DNA of 64,000 nt from Miltoncostaea sp963762825 (GCA_963762825.1 CAVXLZ010000002.1:434001-498000); one strand, 5' to 3'. Positions 15,861-25,088 are shown, counted from the stretch's first letter. The notes: generated by a model from the letters alone, not told the origin. A program made the numbers and translations.

Positions 15861-17984
15861 GTGGACACTTCCGAGTATCTCAGTCTCTTCCTGGACGAGA
15901 GTCGGGAGAGCCTTCAAGCCCTCAACGCCTCGCTCCTCGATCTGGAGCGCGACCCCGCCGACACCGAGCCCCTGACGGTCATCTTCCGCGTGGCGCACTC
16001 CCTCAAGGGGATGAGCGCGACCATGGGTTTCGGCGCGATGGCGCGGCTGACCCACCGCATGGAAGAGGTCCTGGCGATGATGCGCGACGGTGGCGCCCCG
16101 GTGACGCCCACCATCAGCGACGGGCTCTTCGCATGCCTCGACACCCTGCAGGAGATGGTCGACCGCGTCGCCGACGGCGACAAGGAGGAGGTTGACGCCT
16201 CGGCGGTCCTGGCGCGCCTCGACGAGATCGCGAACACGACCTCCAATCCGAGCGCGGAGGCAGTCGCCCAGGTGGCTGCGACCATCGCGCCCTCTGAGCC
16301 CTCACCCGCGCTGAGCGACTACGAGCGCATGGTGGTGGTGGAGGCCCACGAGCGCGGGCTCGCCGTCGTGCGCGTTGCCGTCACTTTCGAGGACACCTGC
16401 CAGCTCGCCGCCGTCCGGGCCTTCATGGTGGTGCAGGAGCTCGAGGCGTTCGGGGAGCTCATCAAGAGCGAGCCGTCGGCCGAGAGCATCGAGGCCGGAG
16501 AGGTCGAGGGGGGCGTCTGCTTCTGGATCGCCGCCGAGCTGGACCTGGACCCGGAGCAGATCGAGAACCGGACGCTGGGCGTGAGCGAGATCGCCACCTG
16601 TGCGGTCGAGCGGATCGAGGCCGGGGGCGACGCCGAGGGGGAGGACGCGCCTGCCGAGGCGGTGTCCTCTGCAGAGGCTTCCGCCGAGGCGAGCGTCGAG
16701 GTGGCGCCCAAGGCAGCGCCGGCAAAAGCACCCGATGCCGCCCCTGGCGACCGCGGCGCGACACCGGCGGACGCCAAGCCGCGCGGCGGCGCGACGACGG
16801 TCCGCGTCGGCACCGACCGGCTCGACGCCCTGATGAACCTGATGGGCGAGATGGTGATCCAACGCACCCGGCTCGACCAGCTCTCCAGCCAGTACGAGCT
16901 TGGCGACCTACGGGATGCGGTCGAGGACATGACCCGGGTCACCAACGATCTCCAGGCGCTGATCATGCAGGTTCGGATGATGCCGGTCGAGGCGGTCTTC
17001 ATGCGCTTCCCGCGGATGGTCCGCGACCTGGCCAACACTCTCGGCAAGAACGTCAACCTGATCATCGAGGGCGAGGACACCGAGCTCGACCGCACGGTCA
17101 TCGACGGCCTGGGAGACCCGCTCGTGCACATGCTGCGCAACGCGGTCGACCACGGCCTGGAGTCGCCCGAGGAGCGGGCGGAGGCGGGCAAGGACGCGAC
17201 CGGCACGGTGTTGCTCTCCGCCCGTCACGCGGGAAGCAGCGTGGTGATCGAGGTCCGCGACGACGGCAAGGGCATGGACCCCGACGCACTGCGCGCCTCG
17301 GCCGTGAGGAAGCACCTCCTCGACGAGGCGGCGGCGGCCGCGCTCTCGGATGACGAGGCGCTGCAGCTCGTGTTCCTCCCAGGTTTCTCGACCGCCGCGA
17401 CGACCACCGACGTCTCCGGGCGAGGGGTCGGCATGGACGCGGTCCGCACCGCCATCGCCGCTCTCAGCGGCGAGGTGTCGATCTCGAGCGCGATCGGCGA
17501 GGGGAGCAGCTTTACGATCCGGCTGCCTCTCACGCTTGCGATCATCCAGGCGCTGCTCGTCACGGCCGGCCGGGACACCGAGGATGCCGGGCAGGTCTGG
17601 GCCGTGCCCCTCGAGACGATCGAGGAGACCGTGCTGATCGACCCGGCCGACACGCGGCCGGTCCGAGGCCGACCGTGCGTGGTTCTGCGCGACGCCGTCG
17701 TTCCGCTCGTCTGGCTGGGCGACTCGCTGAACATCGGCGGAGCAGGACGCCACGACGAGCACGACGGGCATCTGAACGTCGTCGTGGTTCGCTCCGGCTC
17801 GCAGCGCCTCGGTCTCGTCGTTGACGATCTCATCGGAAAGCAGGATGTCGTGATCAAGCATCTTCCGGACTACCTCGGCGACGTCTCGGGGGTGGCGGGA
17901 GCCACGATCCTCGGGGACGGCTCCGTCGCCCTCATCCTGGACGTCGCGATACTGGCTCCCGGCCCCGCGCTGGCGTTGGCGTGA
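15861..17984 (+). CDS. cheA: Chemotaxis histidine kinase CheA
   Basis: A 707-residue kinase. The Hpt domain carries the phosphorylated histidine H46 (RVAHSLKGMSATMGF); a P2-like region and an Ala/Glu/Pro-rich linker follow to about residue 310. The dimerisation region is TTVRVGTDRLDALMNLMGEMVI, the ATPase shows HMLRNAVDHGLE, DDGKGMD and GRGVGMDAV, and a CheW domain ends the protein. It phosphorylates CheY and CheB. The GTG at 15861 is chosen for the GAGAGGAGC site eight bases upstream and because the Hpt fold begins here. Confidence 0.94.
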   Translation: MDTSEYLSLFLDESRESLQALNASLLDLERDPADTEPLTVIFRVAHSLKGMSATMGFGAMARLTHRMEEVLAMMRDGGAPVTPTISDGLFACLDTLQEMVDRVADGDKEEVDASAVLARLDEIANTTSNPSAEAVAQVAATIAPSEPSPALSDYERMVVVEAHERGLAVVRVAVTFEDTCQLAAVRAFMVVQELEAFGELIKSEPSAESIEAGEVEGGVCFWIAAELDLDPEQIENRTLGVSEIATCAVERIEAGGDAEGEDAPAEAVSSAEASAEASVEVAPKAAPAKAPDAAPGDRGATPADAKPRGGATTVRVGTDRLDALMNLMGEMVIQRTRLDQLSSQYELGDLRDAVEDMTRVTNDLQALIMQVRMMPVEAVFMRFPRMVRDLANTLGKNVNLIIEGEDTELDRTVIDGLGDPLVHMLRNAVDHGLESPEERAEAGKDATGTVLLSARHAGSSVVIEVRDDGKGMDPDALRASAVRKHLLDEAAAAALSDDEALQLVFLPGFSTAATTTDVSGRGVGMDAVRTAIAALSGEVSISSAIGEGSSFTIRLPLTLAIIQALLVTAGRDTEDAGQVWAVPLETIEETVLIDPADTRPVRGRPCVVLRDAVVPLVWLGDSLNIGGAGRHDEHDGHLNVVVVRSGSQRLGLVVDDLIGKQDVVIKHLPDYLGDVSGVAGATILGDGSVALILDVAILAPGPALALA

Positions 17985-18604
17985 GCACGCACCTGCAGCT
18001 CGGCGCGGCGCAGATGGACGCGCTCCGCGAGATCGGCAACATCGGTGCCGGCAACGCCGCCACGGCGCTCTCCCAGATGACCGGGTGCCCGGTCCAGATG
18101 GGGATACCGGCGGTGAAGCTCCTTCCCGTCGAGGAGATCGCCGACGAGGTGGGCGCGGCCGACGACATCGTGGCCGCGATGTTCCTCGGCGTCGAGGGTG
18201 ACGCCCCCGGCCACATGCTGTTCGTCATGAGCGAGAGGGCCGCACGCACCATGGTCAACGTGCTCATGGGGAAGGGCGGCGAGGCCTCCACCGTCGGGGC
18301 CTTCGACGAGATGGAGCTGTCGGCCCTGCAGGAGGTCAGCAACATCATGACCGGCTCCTACCTCGGCGCCCTCGCGCAGATCACGGGGCTCCGCCTCGAG
18401 CCGACGCCGCCGCTGGTGGGCGTGGACCTTGCAGGTGCCCTCCTCGGCGCCGCCCTCGCCGAGGTGGCGATGGTGTCCGACACCGCCCTCCTGCTCGAGT
18501 CGACCCTCGGCGACGACGACACGCCGTCCGTCGGCGACTTCCTCTTCATCCCGACCGCTGAGGCCCTCGCCCTCGTCCTCGAACGGCTCGGTGTCGGGGC
18601 GTGA
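17981..18604 (+). CDS. cheC: CheY-P phosphatase CheC
   Basis: A 207-residue CheC-type phosphatase with both signature helices: ALREIGNIGAGNAATAL near the N-terminus and ALQEVSNIMTGSYLGAL in the middle, each with the E-x3-N pair that hydrolyses CheY-P. The GTG start overlaps the cheA stop and its end overlaps cheD, so the three are translationally coupled. CheC-CheD pairs give methylation-independent adaptation as in Bacillus. Confidence 0.92.
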   Translation: MSTHLQLGAAQMDALREIGNIGAGNAATALSQMTGCPVQMGIPAVKLLPVEEIADEVGAADDIVAAMFLGVEGDAPGHMLFVMSERAARTMVNVLMGKGGEASTVGAFDEMELSALQEVSNIMTGSYLGALAQITGLRLEPTPPLVGVDLAGALLGAALAEVAMVSDTALLLESTLGDDDTPSVGDFLFIPTAEALALVLERLGVGA

Positions 18605-19107
18605 GCCCCGTGGCGACGAGCACGGCAGCCGGGCCCAACGTGGGGATCGGCCAGATAGCCGTGAGCGCGGACAGTGATGTCGTCATCTCCGCGCTGGGCC
18701 TCGGATCGTGCATCGGGGTGGTGTTCATCGATCCCCGGGCCCGCATGGCCGGGATGGCGCACGTGATGCTTCCCGAGTCTCCTGCGACCCCTTCCGGCCC
18801 TCCCGGGAAGTTCGCCGATCTGGCGATACCCGCGCTTCTCGACCAGATGCGCAAGCTCGGCGCCGACCAGGCGCGCCTCGTGGTGAAGATGGCCGGCGGC
18901 GCCCAGATGTTCGGCGCGAGCTCGGGCGGCAACCTGCTGAGGATCGGCGAGCGCAACGCCGAGGCGGTGACCGGAGCGCTCAGCTCCGCCGGCCTCCGTG
19001 TGCGCTCGTCCCACATCGGAGGCAACTCCGGTCGGACGATGGCCGTCACGGTCGGCACCGGTAGCGTGACCGTGCGCACGGTCGGGGGCGATCTGGTCGA
19101 GCTCTAG
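18601..19107 (+). CDS. cheD: Chemoreceptor glutamine deamidase CheD
   Basis: A 168-residue CheD. The catalytic cysteine C37 (ALGLGSCIGVVF) and histidine H54 (GMAHVMLPES) are present, as is the VVKMAGGAQMF segment used in CheC binding. It deamidates receptor glutamines and stimulates CheC. The GTG start overlaps cheC; it ends the operon. Confidence 0.92.
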   Translation: MSPVATSTAAGPNVGIGQIAVSADSDVVISALGLGSCIGVVFIDPRARMAGMAHVMLPESPATPSGPPGKFADLAIPALLDQMRKLGADQARLVVKMAGGAQMFGASSGGNLLRIGERNAEAVTGALSSAGLRVRSSHIGGNSGRTMAVTVGTGSVTVRTVGGDLVEL

Positions 19108-19227
19108 GGCTTCGGTGGGTATCGCGCGGAAGTCGGGACGACCGGCCCGGTGCTCTGAGCCGTAGTCTCGCGGGTGGCGCCGGTTCCCCCGGCGCAGCTC
19201 CTGCGAGACGACCAAGAAGGGGCCCGG

Positions 19228-19629
19228 ATGACCTCGCACACGACACCGATCCGCCTGCTCGCAACGATCGGAGCCGCCGCCGGGCTCGCGCTCGGAGCGG
19301 CCGGCTGCGGCGGCGGCGCGGACACCGCGGGCGACGCGCCCTCGAGCGCCGAGACCGCCGCGCCCGCCCGCACGGCCGGCTTCGTGGGTGACCCCGCGCG
19401 CGGCGAGGCGGTCTTCGCCCGCTCGTGCGCCTCATGCCACGGCACCGGGGGCGCGGGGGGCGGCATCGGTCCCCGGCTGGTGGACGCAGGGCTGCTGGAG
19501 GCCTCTGTCGCATCGATCGTGGCCACCGGCCGTGGGGTGATGCCCGGCGGGCTGGTGGAGGGGACCGATGCCGCAGACGTCGCCGCCTATGTCGCGAAGA
19601 TCGGCGGAGGCGTCCAGGGGCCGGGCTGA
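19228..19629 (+). CDS. c-type cytochrome lipoprotein
   Basis: A 133-residue exported monoheme cytochrome c. A signal peptide ends in the lipobox LGAAGC (C27), so it should be anchored outside the membrane. The heme site is CASCH (C67, C70, H71) and the likely methionine ligand is in GRGVMPGG. The ATG follows AAGAAGGGG. Its heme domain is almost identical in DNA to that of the gene at 20072, pointing to recent duplication or conversion. It is an electron carrier of unknown partner. Confidence 0.88.
   Translation: MTSHTTPIRLLATIGAAAGLALGAAGCGGGADTAGDAPSSAETAAPARTAGFVGDPARGEAVFARSCASCHGTGGAGGGIGPRLVDAGLLEASVASIVATGRGVMPGGLVEGTDAADVAAYVAKIGGGVQGPG
19398..19607 (+). repeat. 210-bp near-identical direct repeat, copy 1 (cytochrome c domain)
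   Basis: Aligned without gaps to 20212-20421, I count five mismatches in 210 bp; the flanking coding sequence is unrelated. The block covers the CASCH heme site to the end of the domain. Confidence 0.9.
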
Positions 19630-19645
19630 CCGGACCGGCCCCTGG
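19614..19645 (+). terminator. Hairpin at the end of the cytochrome c lipoprotein gene
   Basis: A perfect 11-bp stem CCAGGGGCCGG (19614-19624) with 19635-19645 and a 10-nt loop that contains the stop codon. Probable terminator. Confidence 0.55.
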
Positions 19646-19712
19646 CTGTCGCGCGGGCGTGGGAGCTTCTGATATCAGAGGGTCACCGTCCACGCGCGAA
19701 GAGAGGTCCGCG

Positions 19713-19982
19713 ATGTGCCGCAACATCCGTACGCTCCACAACTTCGAGCCGCCGGCCACCCATGACGAGGTGCACGCCTCGGCCCTGCAGTACGTGCGCA
19801 AGATCAGCGGCTCCACCAAGCCCTCGCGTGCCAACCAGGAGGCCTTCGATCGCGCCGTCTCCTCGGTGATGGAGGCCTCACTGCTCCTGCTCGACGAGCT
19901 CACCACCAACGCTCCGCCCAAGAACCGCGAGGTCGAGGCGGAGAAGGCGCGCGAGCGCTTCCGGCGACGCCAGGCCGCCTAG
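19713..19982 (+). CDS. DUF2277 family protein
   Basis: An 89-residue protein beginning MCRNIRTLHNFEPPATHDEVHASALQYVRKISG, the hallmark of DUF2277, ending in a basic helix (REVEAEKARERFRRRQAA). The family is widespread in actinobacteria; its function is unknown. It sits between two cytochrome c genes but has its own ribosome site (AGAGG). Confidence 0.88.
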   Translation: MCRNIRTLHNFEPPATHDEVHASALQYVRKISGSTKPSRANQEAFDRAVSSVMEASLLLLDELTTNAPPKNREVEAEKARERFRRRQAA

Positions 19983-20071
19983 GGTCCTAGCGGGACCGGG
20001 GGCCTCGTTGCGTCGGCGCGACGCTCCGAGGGAGACTCGGCCGGCCCCCGCGCCATCCGGAGGAATCCGTC

Positions 20072-21211
20072 GTGACCGCACGACCGCCCTGGGCGCTACT
20101 CGCGGCACTCGTGGTCACCGTGAGCGCGGCGGTCTACGGCGTCGCACGCTGGCAGCCGTTCGCGCCCGAATCGCCTCCCGTGGCCGCGGGAGGCGCGGGA
20201 GGCGACGCTGTGCGCGGCGAGGCGGTCTTCGCCCGCTCGTGCGCCTCATGTCACGGCACCGGGGGCGCGGGGGGCGGCATCGGCCCCCGGCTGGTGGACG
20301 CAGGGCTGCTGGAGGCCTCTGTCGCATCGATCGTGGCCACCGGCCGTGGGGTGATGCCCGGCGGGTTGGTGGAGGGGACCGATGCCGCAGACGTCTCCGC
20401 CTACGTCGCGAAGATCGGCGGGGTAGGCGCGGCCGAGGGGCCGGCGGGTGGCCGGGCGCGGATCACGGGAGGGCGCCTCGATGGGCTCAGGGTCCAATTG
20501 GACCTCCCCGCTCCGGCCAATTGGACCGTCTGGATCGACGGCCTGGCCGGTCGCCTACCGGTGGCCACGATCATCGCCGGAACGCGGGGCGGCGAGACCC
20601 CCTCGATCCAGGGCGGCCAGACGATCCTCGGGCGCTACGACCGCGTGCTGGTGGGGACCGACGTGACGGCCCCGGCGCTCGCCGGATCGCTCTCCCCCTC
20701 GCGCTCGCGCGACCTCCTCACCCTGCTCGTGGACGACCCCGCCGTGCCGGGAAGGGCATCGCTTCTCGACGCCGCTCACGCCCAGGTCGATGTGTTGCGT
20801 GAGCACGTCCGCTTCCTGGTGGCCGCGCGCGACGAGGGGAACCTCGCCAACGTGCGCTTCCATGGGGAGCATCTGGTGAACATCGCCCGCGGTGAACCGG
20901 CACGCGACATCGACGGCAACGGCGAGGCGTCGAACCCGGGAGACGGGGTCGGGTTGATCGACGGGGGGAGCGCCTACCTGCGCCGGGTCGGCGCGCTGAC
21001 CGGCCCCGCCCTCACCGACCCCGACCGCGCCGTGGCGGCGGTCGTCACGCGCATCGCGAGCCGGGGCGAGCTCAGCGGGCGAGCGGAGTCGGTGGCCGCG
21101 GCCAGGCGCTCCATCGCGGCGATAGAGGCAGCCGACGCCCGCCTGGACGATGCCTGGTCGCTACTCCGGGAACGGGCTGCCGCCGCCGCGGTGATCGAGC
21201 TGGGGCCATGA
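20072..21211 (+). CDS. Membrane-anchored cytochrome c with a C-terminal domain of unknown function
   Basis: A 379-residue protein with an N-terminal membrane anchor (WALLAALVVTVSAAVYGV), a cytochrome c domain with CASCH (C57, C60, H61), then a roughly 85-residue beta-rich region (RARITGGRLDGLRVQLDLPAPANWTVWIDGLAG) that resembles extracellular anti-sigma-K-like folds, and a helical region HAQVDVLREHVRFLVAARDEGNLANVRFHGEHLVNI with several histidines. The GTG start follows GGAGGAA. The stop overlaps the next ATG (ATGA), so it probably works with the membrane protein downstream. The heme domain duplicates that of the gene at 19228. Confidence 0.82.
   Translation: MTARPPWALLAALVVTVSAAVYGVARWQPFAPESPPVAAGGAGGDAVRGEAVFARSCASCHGTGGAGGGIGPRLVDAGLLEASVASIVATGRGVMPGGLVEGTDAADVSAYVAKIGGVGAAEGPAGGRARITGGRLDGLRVQLDLPAPANWTVWIDGLAGRLPVATIIAGTRGGETPSIQGGQTILGRYDRVLVGTDVTAPALAGSLSPSRSRDLLTLLVDDPAVPGRASLLDAAHAQVDVLREHVRFLVAARDEGNLANVRFHGEHLVNIARGEPARDIDGNGEASNPGDGVGLIDGGSAYLRRVGALTGPALTDPDRAVAAVVTRIASRGELSGRAESVAAARRSIAAIEAADARLDDAWSLLRERAAAAAVIELGP
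20212..20421 (+). repeat. 210-bp near-identical direct repeat, copy 2 (cytochrome c domain)
   Basis: Partner of 19398-19607, offset 814 bp. Three of the five differences are synonymous third-position changes. Confidence 0.9.
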
Positions 21212-21693
21212 GCACCGCCGCGCTCCCGCTCGAGGTGGCCTCCGGATACGCCGACGTCCTGGAGACGGTCTTCACCAGCCCCGTGGCCGGAAAGGCGTGG
21301 CTCGCGACCATCGCGCTCGTCCTGGCCGTCGTCCAGATATCGACGGGTGCGCGCATCTACGGCCGCCTTGCCGGCGCGATCCCGCTGAGCCCCGTGGCCG
21401 CCTCCCGAGTGCACCGCTGGTCGGGGCGGGTCGCGGTGATCGTCACCCTTCCGATCGTCTTCCACTGCATCGCCATCCTCGGCTTCCAGACCACCGACAC
21501 CCGCGTCGCCGTCCACTCGGTCGCGGGATCCTCCTTCTACGGCGTTCTCGCCGGCAAGCTCCTGATCCTCCGCCACCGGGCCTTCCCGGGTTGGGCGCTG
21601 CCGATCGCGGGTGGCACCCTCTTCGGCGTCCTCGCCGTGATGTGGCTCACCTCGAGTTGGTGGTACTTCACCGAGGTCCGATTCGGCTTCTGA
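21208..21693 (+). CDS. DUF6529-like four-helix membrane protein
   Basis: A 161-residue membrane protein with four predicted helices and conserved histidines (RVHRWSGRVAVIVTLPIVFHCIAILGFQ; RVAVHSVAGSSFYGVLAGKLLILRHR), which suggests heme b ligation like cytochrome b561 or ferric reductase folds. I match it to DUF6529 from memory. It overlaps the cytochrome c gene upstream by ATGA, which suggests a two-protein electron-transfer unit. The substrate is unknown. Confidence 0.78.
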   Translation: MSTAALPLEVASGYADVLETVFTSPVAGKAWLATIALVLAVVQISTGARIYGRLAGAIPLSPVAASRVHRWSGRVAVIVTLPIVFHCIAILGFQTTDTRVAVHSVAGSSFYGVLAGKLLILRHRAFPGWALPIAGGTLFGVLAVMWLTSSWWYFTEVRFGF

Positions 21694-21718
21694 ACCTGGG
21701 TCCAGCGCCTGGGCGAGA

Positions 21719-21752
21719 GCGCATCCGGTGCCGTTTGTGGCACCGGATGCGC
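21719..21752. terminator. Bidirectional hairpin terminator
   Basis: A perfect 14-bp stem (GCGCATCCGGTGCC, 21719-21732, with 21739-21752) and a 6-nt loop lie between the convergent DUF6529 and sugar-permease genes. Confidence 0.75.
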
Positions 21753-21773
21753 GGGCCGCGGTGGCGGTCCCGG

Positions 21774-23003
21774 CTACCGCCCCGCGGACTGCCTGCCCCG
21801 GCGCGCCGTGGCGTCCACGATGACGGCGGCGAGCAGGACGAGCGCCGTGATCATCTGCTCGAGGTCGGATGTGAGCCCGAGAAGGGCGATCCCGTTGGCG
21901 ACCGAGCCGATGACGAGCGCTCCGAGGAGCGCCGCGTAGACCGAGCCACGGCCTCCGAAGAGGCTGGTGCCACCGATGACCGCGGCGGCGATCGCGTTCA
22001 GCAGGAACGCCCCGCCGCCTGACTGCTGGTTGATCGCCAGACCACGGGAGGCGGCCATGATCCCGGCTGCCGCCGCGAGGGTCCCCGAGAGCACGAAGAC
22101 GATCGTCATGATGCGGGTCACGTTGATGCCGGCGCGCCGGGCGGCCTCCTTGCTCCCACCGACGGCGAAGACGTGACGGCCGAACGGCGTCCGCCGCACG
22201 ATCAGGTCGAAGCCGATCACCAGCCCGAACAGGATGAGGACGGCCAGCGGCAGCCCCCGGTCCTTCATCCACACCAGGACGGCGCTGACCGCCAGCACGA
22301 CGATCACGACCTCACGGAGGACGAGTCCGATGATGGGATCGGTGTCGAGGCCTGCAGCCTTGCGCCGGTGGTGGCCGAGGTGGCCCGCCCCGATCATCAG
22401 GCCGAGGAGCCCGATCACGATCGGCCAGGTGACGGCGGGGCCGAAGAACGTGTCGGTGAGCGAGAGCATGAAGCTGTCGGTGACGTTGCGCGCCCCGCCG
22501 TTGCCGAGGACGTAGAGCAGGGCCCCCTGCCAGCCGATGAAGCCGGCCAGGGTCACGACGAACGACGGCACGCCGATGCGGGTGATGATGACGGCGTGGA
22601 ACAGGCCGACCGCTGCGCCCGCCAGGAGTCCGAGGAGCACCGCAAGCGGCCCGGCCACCGCGTGCTCGAGATTGACGACGACGACGATGGCGGCCGCGAG
22701 CCCGGACACGGATCCGAGCGCAAGATCGATCTCGCCGAGAAGGAGGACGAGCACCACGCCGATCGCGGCGATGCCGACGGCGCAGATCTGGAGCGAGAGA
22801 TTGGTGAGGTTGAAGGCGCTGAGGAAGCGGTCGTTCTGAAGGTAGAAGACCGCCCAGACGACGATGACGCCGAAGATCACCGGGAGCATCCCGAGGTCGC
22901 CGCCCTTCAGGCGCTCGATGTAGCCCGAGACCAGGCTGCGGTCGGCATCCCTGTCGCGCAGGGCGATCTGGTCCTCTGTGCTGAGGGGCTCGTTGGTGCT
23001 CAT
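21774..23003 (-). CDS. Sugar ABC transporter permease, XylH type
   Basis: A 409-residue permease of the RbsC/XylH family with about ten helices. The family regions are AVGIAAIGVVLVLLLGEIDLALGSV near the N-terminus, GVPSFVVTLAGFIGWQG, and ALLGALVIGSVANGIALLGL near the end; a hydrophilic insertion (HLGHHRRKAAGLDTDP) is typical of XylH-like members. It forms the channel for a pentose or related sugar. Its ATG overlaps the end of the ATPase gene by 4 bp. Confidence 0.9.
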   Translation of the reverse strand: MSTNEPLSTEDQIALRDRDADRSLVSGYIERLKGGDLGMLPVIFGVIVVWAVFYLQNDRFLSAFNLTNLSLQICAVGIAAIGVVLVLLLGEIDLALGSVSGLAAAIVVVVNLEHAVAGPLAVLLGLLAGAAVGLFHAVIITRIGVPSFVVTLAGFIGWQGALLYVLGNGGARNVTDSFMLSLTDTFFGPAVTWPIVIGLLGLMIGAGHLGHHRRKAAGLDTDPIIGLVLREVVIVVLAVSAVLVWMKDRGLPLAVLILFGLVIGFDLIVRRTPFGRHVFAVGGSKEAARRAGINVTRIMTIVFVLSGTLAAAAGIMAASRGLAINQQSGGGAFLLNAIAAAVIGGTSLFGGRGSVYAALLGALVIGSVANGIALLGLTSDLEQMITALVLLAAVIVDATARRGRQSAGR

Positions 23004-23818
23004 CGCCCTGGACCCCCTTCCGGGACGTCGGGAGCCGCAGGGGCGGAGTCGCCGTTGCCCAGGTCGGCTCCAGTGATGGCGGAGACCACCGCCTCGGGCG
23101 TCGTGGATCCCACGGTGAAGTCGGCGACGCGTTCGCCGAGGCGCAACACCACGATGCGGTCACACGACGCGAAGACGTCGGCGAGATTGTGGCTGATGAC
23201 CACCACGCCCAGGCCCTGCGACTTCAGGCGCACGATCAGGTCGAGCACCTGCTTGGTCTGGGCCACACCGAGAGCCGCCGTGGGCTCGTCGAGCAGCACC
23301 ACCTTGGGATCTCCCAGGAGCGAGCGGGCGATGGCCACCGATTGGCGCTGACCACCCGAGAGCGAGGAGACCTTCGTCCGCACGCTGCGCAGCGTGCGCA
23401 CCTCCATCATCCTCAACAGCTCGAGGGCCCGCTTCTCCATCGCCACCTCGTCCAGAACGAGGCCGTGAGCCGCCGGCTCGCCGCCGAGATAGAGGTTCGC
23501 CACCACGTCGAGGTTGTCGCACAGCGCCAAGTCCTGGTAGACGGTGGCGATCCCGAGAGCCGCCGAGTCGGCGGGGCGGGAGATCGTGACGCGTTCGCCG
23601 TCGAAGACGATCGCACCCTCGTCCGCGGGCTGCGCGCCCGATATCGCCTTGATGAGGGTTGACTTCCCGGCTCCGTTGTCACCGACGAGGCCCACGGCCT
23701 CGCCCGGGTAGACCTCGAAGTTGACCTTGGTCAGCGCATGGACCGCGCCGAACCGCTTCGTGAGACCGGTCATGGACAGCACCGGCGCCCGGGTGACCAC
23801 TGCCCCCTCAGCCGCCAT
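23000..23818 (-). CDS. Sugar ABC transporter ATP-binding protein, single-domain XylG/FrcA type
   Basis: A 272-residue ATPase with Walker A GDNGAGKST, signature LSGGQRQ, Walker B VVLLDEPTAAL and switch ISHNL. Most simple-sugar importers use a fused double ATPase of about 500 residues; this one has a single domain, like FrcA. The ATG at 23818 is preferred over the one at 23836 because GGAAG lies seven bases before it. It is encoded between the binding protein and the permease. Confidence 0.9.
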   Translation of the reverse strand: MAAEGAVVTRAPVLSMTGLTKRFGAVHALTKVNFEVYPGEAVGLVGDNGAGKSTLIKAISGAQPADEGAIVFDGERVTISRPADSAALGIATVYQDLALCDNLDVVANLYLGGEPAAHGLVLDEVAMEKRALELLRMMEVRTLRSVRTKVSSLSGGQRQSVAIARSLLGDPKVVLLDEPTAALGVAQTKQVLDLIVRLKSQGLGVVVISHNLADVFASCDRIVVLRLGERVADFTVGSTTPEAVVSAITGADLGNGDSAPAAPDVPEGGPGR

Positions 23819-23887
23819 CGGAGAGCTTCCTTTCATGTCTTACCCCCGCGCCCCCGGCGGCATCCTGCCGCCGGGGGCTCAAGGGGA

Positions 23888-25000
23888 CTACTGGATGCCG
23901 GCCTTCGTGCAGGCTGCGGCGAAGTCCGCAGTGCAGATCTGGGCCGCGGTGTAGAAGCCGTCGGCCACCACGGTGTCCGCGACGTTGTCCACCGTCACGG
24001 AGACGGGGTCGAGAAGCACCGACGGCACGTCGATCTTCCCGTTGTTGACCGTGCTCGTGGCGTTGGGCACGGCCTCGCCGTTGGCGAGTGCCACGGCGGC
24101 GGTCGCCGAGGCCTCGGCCTCGAGCTTGATGGCCTTGTAGACCGTCATGTACTGCTGTCCGGCGACGATCCTCTGGATCGCGGCGAGCTCGGCGTCCTGG
24201 CCGGTCGTCGGGATCTTCGAGACGTCGATGCCGGCGGCCTTCATGGCCGCAATCGCGCCGCCACCGGTGCCGTCGTTGGCGGCGTAGACGCCCTTGAAGC
24301 CGTTCTTGCCGTACTTGGTGATCCAGGCGTCCATCTGCTTCTGGGCGTTCGCCGGGAGCCAGTCGGTCGTGTCGTACTGGGCGATGATCTTCACGCCCGC
24401 GCTCTGGAGGGCCGCATTGGAGCCCTTCTTGAAGAGCGTCGCGTTGTTGTCCGTGGGCGATCCGTTGATCTTCAGGATCGGGCCCTGCGGGTTGCCGTCC
24501 TCGGCCAGCTTGGCGGCGAGGGCGTCGCCCTGGAGCGTGCCGACCTTCTCGTTGTCGAACGAGACGTAGAGATCGGGCTCGGCGTTCAGGATGAGCCGGT
24601 CGTACGAGATGACCGGGATCCCCGCGGCCTTGGCCTTGGTGACGATCGCGCCGGCGGCGGTGCCGTCGACCGGGTCGAGGACCATCACGTCGACGCCGTT
24701 GGTGATCGCGGCCTCAGCCTGCGTCAGCTGCTTCGCAGAATCCTGGTCTGCGTTCGCGTAGCTCAGGCTGCAGTCCGGGCACAGCTCCTTGAGCTTGGCC
24801 TCGAAGAGCGGCCGGTCCTGCTGGTCGTACCGGGTGGTCTGCGACTCGGGCAGCAGCAGCGCGACGCTCTTGCCGCCCCCCGCCGATGCGCCGGTGTCGC
24901 TGCTGCTGCTGTCGCTGCCACAGCCGTATGCGCCGACCGCGAGCACTGCGGCGGCGCCGGCCGCCACGAGCCCGCGCAGCACAGTAGTGCGTGAAGTCAC
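23888..25000 (-). CDS. Sugar ABC transporter substrate-binding lipoprotein, XylF type
   Basis: A 370-residue periplasmic-binding-protein-like lipoprotein. The signal sequence ends VLAVGAYGC, then a Ser/Gly linker and the type I fold: VALLLPESQTTRYDQQDRPLFEAKL, DVMVLDPVDGTAAGAIV, GIPVISYDRLI, YVSFDNEKVGTLQG, GVYAANDGTGGGAIAAM. The RYDQQD and SYDRLI segments resemble XylF (xylose) proteins. GTG at 25000 follows GGAAGGGG; upstream codons are unlikely to be translated. It is the first gene of the three-gene importer operon. Confidence 0.9.
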   Translation of the reverse strand: MTSRTTVLRGLVAAGAAAVLAVGAYGCGSDSSSSDTGASAGGGKSVALLLPESQTTRYDQQDRPLFEAKLKELCPDCSLSYANADQDSAKQLTQAEAAITNGVDVMVLDPVDGTAAGAIVTKAKAAGIPVISYDRLILNAEPDLYVSFDNEKVGTLQGDALAAKLAEDGNPQGPILKINGSPTDNNATLFKKGSNAALQSAGVKIIAQYDTTDWLPANAQKQMDAWITKYGKNGFKGVYAANDGTGGGAIAAMKAAGIDVSKIPTTGQDAELAAIQRIVAGQQYMTVYKAIKLEAEASATAAVALANGEAVPNATSTVNNGKIDVPSVLLDPVSVTVDNVADTVVADGFYTAAQICTADFAAACTKAGIQ

Positions 25001-25058
25001 CTCAGCCCCTTCCGTTGTCAGACCGGGGCGGTTGTTTGTAACCCCCGGCACGAGCGCG

Positions 25059-25088
25059 ACCCTAAGGGCGCTCGGGCATATTTGTCAA
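25059..25088 (-). promoter_or_regulatory. Promoter for the sugar importer operon
   Basis: On the minus strand TTGACA (25088-25083) and TAGGGT (25064-25059) are spaced 18 nt. GGCGCTC (25067-25073) and GAGCGCC (25102-25108) form an inverted repeat around the -35 box that could be an operator. Confidence 0.45.
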
